From Conidiobolus incongruus B7586 (taxonomy: Eukaryota > Entomophthoromycota > Entomophthoromycetes > Entomophthorales > Conidiobolaceae): 12,575 bases of DNA. Positions 9,456-12,575 of the stretch are shown piece after piece. Within the stretch, counting starts at the first letter, position 1. Each line of letters opens with the position of its first letter. The stretch spans positions 1-12,575 of the forward strand of contig JNEM01008538.1 of assembly GCA_000697335.1 (NCBI GenBank). The letters are read 5' to 3'. The notes under the pieces are model-generated. The model saw nothing but the letters and a program-made list of their open reading frames with translations, had not been told where the DNA came from and made no database searches. A program made the translations under genes and the position numbers.

Positions 9456-11381
9456 TTAATCCATTCTTTGAAACATAGGCGTATCAAATTCTTCAAAATG
9501 ATTATTTTTTCTTTTCTTCTTTGGTGTCTTTTGCTTATTTCTATTTTCCTCTTTATATTGATTTAATATTAAAACTTTAAAACGTACAAGTTCAACCTAC
9601 CTATTACTTCATATCTCTTCGCTATGTCTAATAATACTGGATCTTCATCTATTACTTTACCTTTCATAGCCCTGGCCAACTGTAAAGTAAGGTTTTGGTC
9701 ACCAATTGTCAAGAAAGTATGACAATACCCATTGGTATTGTTGCGTCCTGTTCTACCAACCATATGCGCATGTTCCTATCAATACGAGTTAAACAAATAT
9801 TCCGTCATTAAAGATCTTAACTTACTCTTAAAGCATTTGGTGGATCTTTGATCAGTATATAGTTAATATTTTGAAAATCTATTATAATTAAGTAGGTTGT
9901 TTAAGTGATCAAAAATAAAAAATATACCTATTCCTCTAGCTACAAGGTGACTGGTGACTAAAAGAAAGCATTGTTTGGTGTGAAACTGCTGCAGCACCCA
10001 TTTGCGTTCATTCTGAGACAAATCAGAATGAAAAGCGATGGGATCGAGTCCATTGTGTAGTAGATAGGCGGATGTTTCTTCAACAGACTGTCTATTTTTA
10101 CAAAAAACAATGGCTTTTTCATATTTACCATCAACTCTAGGAACAAAGCTTCTGAATTTGGTCAATAACTTGTCTAGCTTTTCCCCTTCCGTAACAAACT
10201 CAAAAGACTGCTTGACAGATTGAGTTGCAAGCAAAGGTGTGGACTCTCCTATACTCAGATGAATTGGATTCGCCATGATTTTGGTTACTTTTTTCATATG
10301 TGGTACTGATGCGGTTGCTGAAAATAACACCTTTTGGGAATTAGGATGGATCTGGGATAATATAACATCTAATTCTTTATGCATTCCTAACATTAATTTA
10401 TCAGCTTCATCAAGGACTATAAGACTAGTATGCTTAAGATGTGTAGCACTGCTGACGAGCATATCATATAATCGCCCAGGAGATGCCACAAGTAAATCAA
10501 CACCTTTTTCTAGAGTATTGATTTGCGCTTTTTTAGAAGTGCCACCCATTAATGTAAGAACTTGAATTTTACGGTAAGGATGTGGGATATCTTGAATCAG
10601 TTTAGAGACTAACCGTTGAATCTGATCTGCGAGCTCCCTTGAAGGAGCTAAAATTAGTGCCAAAGGACCATGTCCATAGGGAAGCTGCGATTGATTGATC
10701 ACATGGATAATGGCGGGTAACAAGTAAGCCATTGTTTTCCCAGTACCCGTAGGAGACTGAGCTATTAAATCTCTTCCATACATCATAATTGGCCAGCACT
10801 AATGTAAATTATTAATTATCGATTTGTATTGTTGATTTTGTAAATTACCTCTGACTGAACAGGGGTTAATGATTCAAATTCCTTCTTGAAATTGTCAATG
10901 ATGAACTCTATATCAAATTTGCGTCAATATAGTTGATTATAGAAGCGTTACAGAGAAAATTTAATGGAGAGAATAAAGTCAAATTCTTACTTGGTGCCTT
11001 GAATTTATCAATATTAAGGATAGGAAGCGGTATATTTTCACCATTGATTTTTATTGAATTAGCAGTTCTGAATTTCTCCTTTTCTGCTTTACTGATTGGA
11101 TAGGGTTGATTCTCTTTCCATAATTGTTTATTAAATTCTCTTAAAAATCCTTCCTCTTCCCAATTAGGCGCAAATAATGGAAAATCAAAATAAGGTGTAT
11201 TGAGGTTGTCTTGGTTAAAGTTTCCAATACTAACAAATTTAATTAGTAAATTATATAATTGAAGAAAATGCAATTACTCATCATAATGGTTTTCTTCTTG
11301 TTTTCTGTTTCCAGGGTAGAATTTGAGCGCTTCAGGAGCACCTTGATTCAAGTAAACTGGAATTTGGGAATTTGTAGACAT
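9456..11381 (-). CDS. Atypical DEAD-box ATP-dependent RNA helicase, 7 exons
   Basis: Minus-strand exons: 11381-11278, 11229-10991, 10907-10849, 10798-9928, 9878-9826, 9775-9601 and 9550-9456 (TAA), 1596 nt or 531 aa. Introns are 48-50 nt except intron 2 (83 nt). Motifs in order: Q motif LTPVQSECWP (Gln132), motif I SPTGTGKT (149-156), Ia APSREL (185-190), GG (219-220), SPGR (240-243), motif II DEAD (264-267), motif III SAT (294-296), motif IV AIVFCKN (363-369), motif V region TSHLVARGID (416-425), motif VI HMVGRTGR (446-453). The protein should therefore bind and hydrolyse ATP and remodel RNA. The N-terminal 110 residues, with a segment resembling the pre-helicase part of Dbp2/DDX5-type proteins, precede the core. 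The last exon adds a basic tail with PKKKRK (510-515), identical to the SV40-type nuclear signal. Several motifs depart from consensus (SPTGTGKT for AQTGSGKT, APSREL for APTREL, TSH for the usual ATD before ARGID). I cannot assign a subfamily. Confidence 0.93.
9551..9600 (-). other. Last helicase intron, which decides the C-terminal tail
   Basis: This 50-nt phase-1 intron has donor GTAGGT and acceptor ATAAAG on the minus strand. Its acceptor lacks the T-rich run seen at most other introns in the window, so it may be a weak site. An overlapping AG two bases further on would shift into an early stop. If the intron is retained, the frame reads ten residues past Ile500 and stops at 9569, giving a 510-aa protein with the full helicase core but no PKKKRK tail. 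Confidence 0.7.
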
Positions 11382-11688
11382 ACAATTGAAATTGAATAAA
11401 ATAAAATTGAGAGAAAGTTAAATTATACTTATAATTGGAATTTAATTATATGTAACAATTCTGCTTAATTATAAAAATAATAATATTAAATATGTCTAAT
11501 ATTTATAAATCATTGATTAAATATACAATTTGATATACTAATAATCTTCAGGGTTTATCATATTTAAATAAATAATGTATAGCTTAAAATTATGGGACAA
11601 GAATTTTAAACTCATTTGATTAAATATATTTCTTTAATAATATGTAGTTAATATTTATACTACATTTATTAAATTAATTACAAATTAG
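11382..11688. other. AT-rich region upstream of the helicase gene
   Basis: This is the helicase promoter side. On the minus strand a pyrimidine patch (CTTTCTCTC, about 11412-11420) lies 30-40 bases before the ATG and could mark an initiation region; nothing firmer is visible. The remainder holds no gene that I can support. Confidence 0.45.
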
Positions 11689-12184
11689 CTAATATTTTAT
11701 TGTAATAATTTCGAGGTGTTCCATTTGGACGGCTCCCTCATCTATCAACTTCATAAGGAATACTAAATAATATCGTATATAACATTAGATTCCATATAAA
11801 CAAATAAAATTCGTTTGAACTATTCCTAGAATTTACATTAATTCTGAGCATGCTTATTGTTATTTAATTAAGGCTGGTAAATACTATTACTTATTGCACA
11901 CACTTGGGTATTATTTTAATATCTTTCTTTACAATCCAGCCCAAAATTTATTACTATCATATATTGTTAAACATAAATATCTCTCTACATATCTAGCTCC
12001 AAATTATACAAACAAATTGGAATATTCTCAAGCAATCTTAGATATTATGGTAAAATTGGAAAGCTTGGGTTTGTATAATCTTTAAGAGTAGTCAAACTTT
12101 ACTCAGGCTCAAATACTAAATATTTTAGATCAAGGGGAAAATGATATTCAACTTATTTTAATATATTATATTAAAGCTATTTAA
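11689..12184 (+). pseudogene. Coding-like patches, probably a decayed gene of unknown family
   Basis: Within A/T-rich spacer, several plus-strand stretches look like former protein-coding sequence. One patch (about 11710-11763) is markedly richer in G+C than its surroundings and reads as protein-like sequence, FEVFHLDGSLIYQLHKEY. A longer open stretch ends at 12085 and contains segments such as NPAQNLLLSYIVKHKYLS and YSQAILDIMVKLESLGLYNL. Protein-like composition continues in the same frame beyond that to about 12184. In-frame stops separate the patches, no start codon fits, and no intron pair like those elsewhere joins them cleanly. I cannot name the family and see no transposon or virus hallmark. 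It could instead be unusual exons of an active gene, so confidence is modest. Confidence 0.35.
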
Positions 12185-12575
12185 ATCATTAAAATCAATT
12201 TCTTAAAAATTATAATAATTTATAAAATAATGTATTAAAATATAAAATCTAATAAAATATTCCATTAGGACCTAAATATTAACATTATGCTTTCTAATAT
12301 TCATTATACAATTATATAAACATATTAACTTTAAATTCATTATTATTTATAAAGAAATAATTTGTTAAAATATATTTAAGATTTTAAAATTTATAATATA
12401 TTATTAAAATATAATAAATAAAATTAAAATAATTTATTATAAATAAATAATTAAAGGATTTTCCAAATAGTTATTTATATTTTATAATTGTTATTTTAAA
12501 TTACAATAAATTATATATATAAATTTAAAGACAAAATGGATTAAAAATTAAAAAATTAATAAAATCTTAAAAAAT
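12185..12575. other. Extremely AT-rich spacer at the right edge
   Basis: Almost no G or C occurs here; the sequence is runs of A, T and AATTTAT-like words. I see no gene, repeat array or RNA gene. Confidence 0.7.

Noticed and set aside
10275-10565. A 96-codon plus-strand frame opposite the helicase
   Set aside because: It mirrors the helicase coding sequence; the minus strand carries all conserved DEAD-box motifs.
1-12575. Search by eye for tRNA genes, CRISPR arrays, transposon ends and virus-like genes
   Set aside because: No B-box-like tRNA signals, spaced repeats, long terminal or inverted repeats, or transposase, reverse transcriptase or capsid-type motifs were seen.

Overview
The window looks like nuclear DNA of an intron-rich, very AT-rich eukaryote, most likely an early-diverging fungus. 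Coding exons are clearly richer in G+C than the spacers, which are almost pure A/T. Nearly all introns are about 48-59 nt long, with GTAAGT- or GTATAT-like donors and T-rich ...TTTAG or ...ATAG acceptors. One gene is a septation-initiation/mitotic-exit kinase of the Cdc7/SepH/Cdc15 type (N-terminal kinase, armadillo-like C-terminus), a family typical of fungi but also found in amoebae and plants. The combination would fit an AT-rich zygomycete lineage such as the Entomophthoromycotina. That placement is inference. The standard genetic code fits every exon.

Layout, left to right. Positions 1-1340 are AT-rich spacer. A ten-exon protein-L-isoaspartate O-methyltransferase gene (1486-2813, +, 228 aa) follows a short promoter region. 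After 1.56 kb of AT-rich spacer comes a six-exon septation kinase (4377-7997, +, 1123 aa). Next is a single-exon gene for a 137-aa protein I do not recognise (8542-8955, +). Facing it is a seven-exon DEAD-box RNA helicase (11381-9456, -, 531 aa) with an SV40-type nuclear localisation motif in its last exon. The right end (11690 onward) holds short coding-like patches that look like a decayed gene, then almost pure A/T.

The genes do not form an operon or an obvious pathway. They are ordinary housekeeping or cell-cycle genes: repair of aged proteins, cytokinesis signalling and RNA remodelling. I reconstructed each spliced model by hand. All exon phases close, and the catalytic motifs fall where the families require them. 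I found no tRNA, rRNA, CRISPR array, transposon or virus-like element. The points most worth a second look are the atypical helicase with its splice-dependent nuclear signal, the possible kinase-only isoform from a retained intron, the unidentified 137-aa protein, and the decayed gene at the right end.
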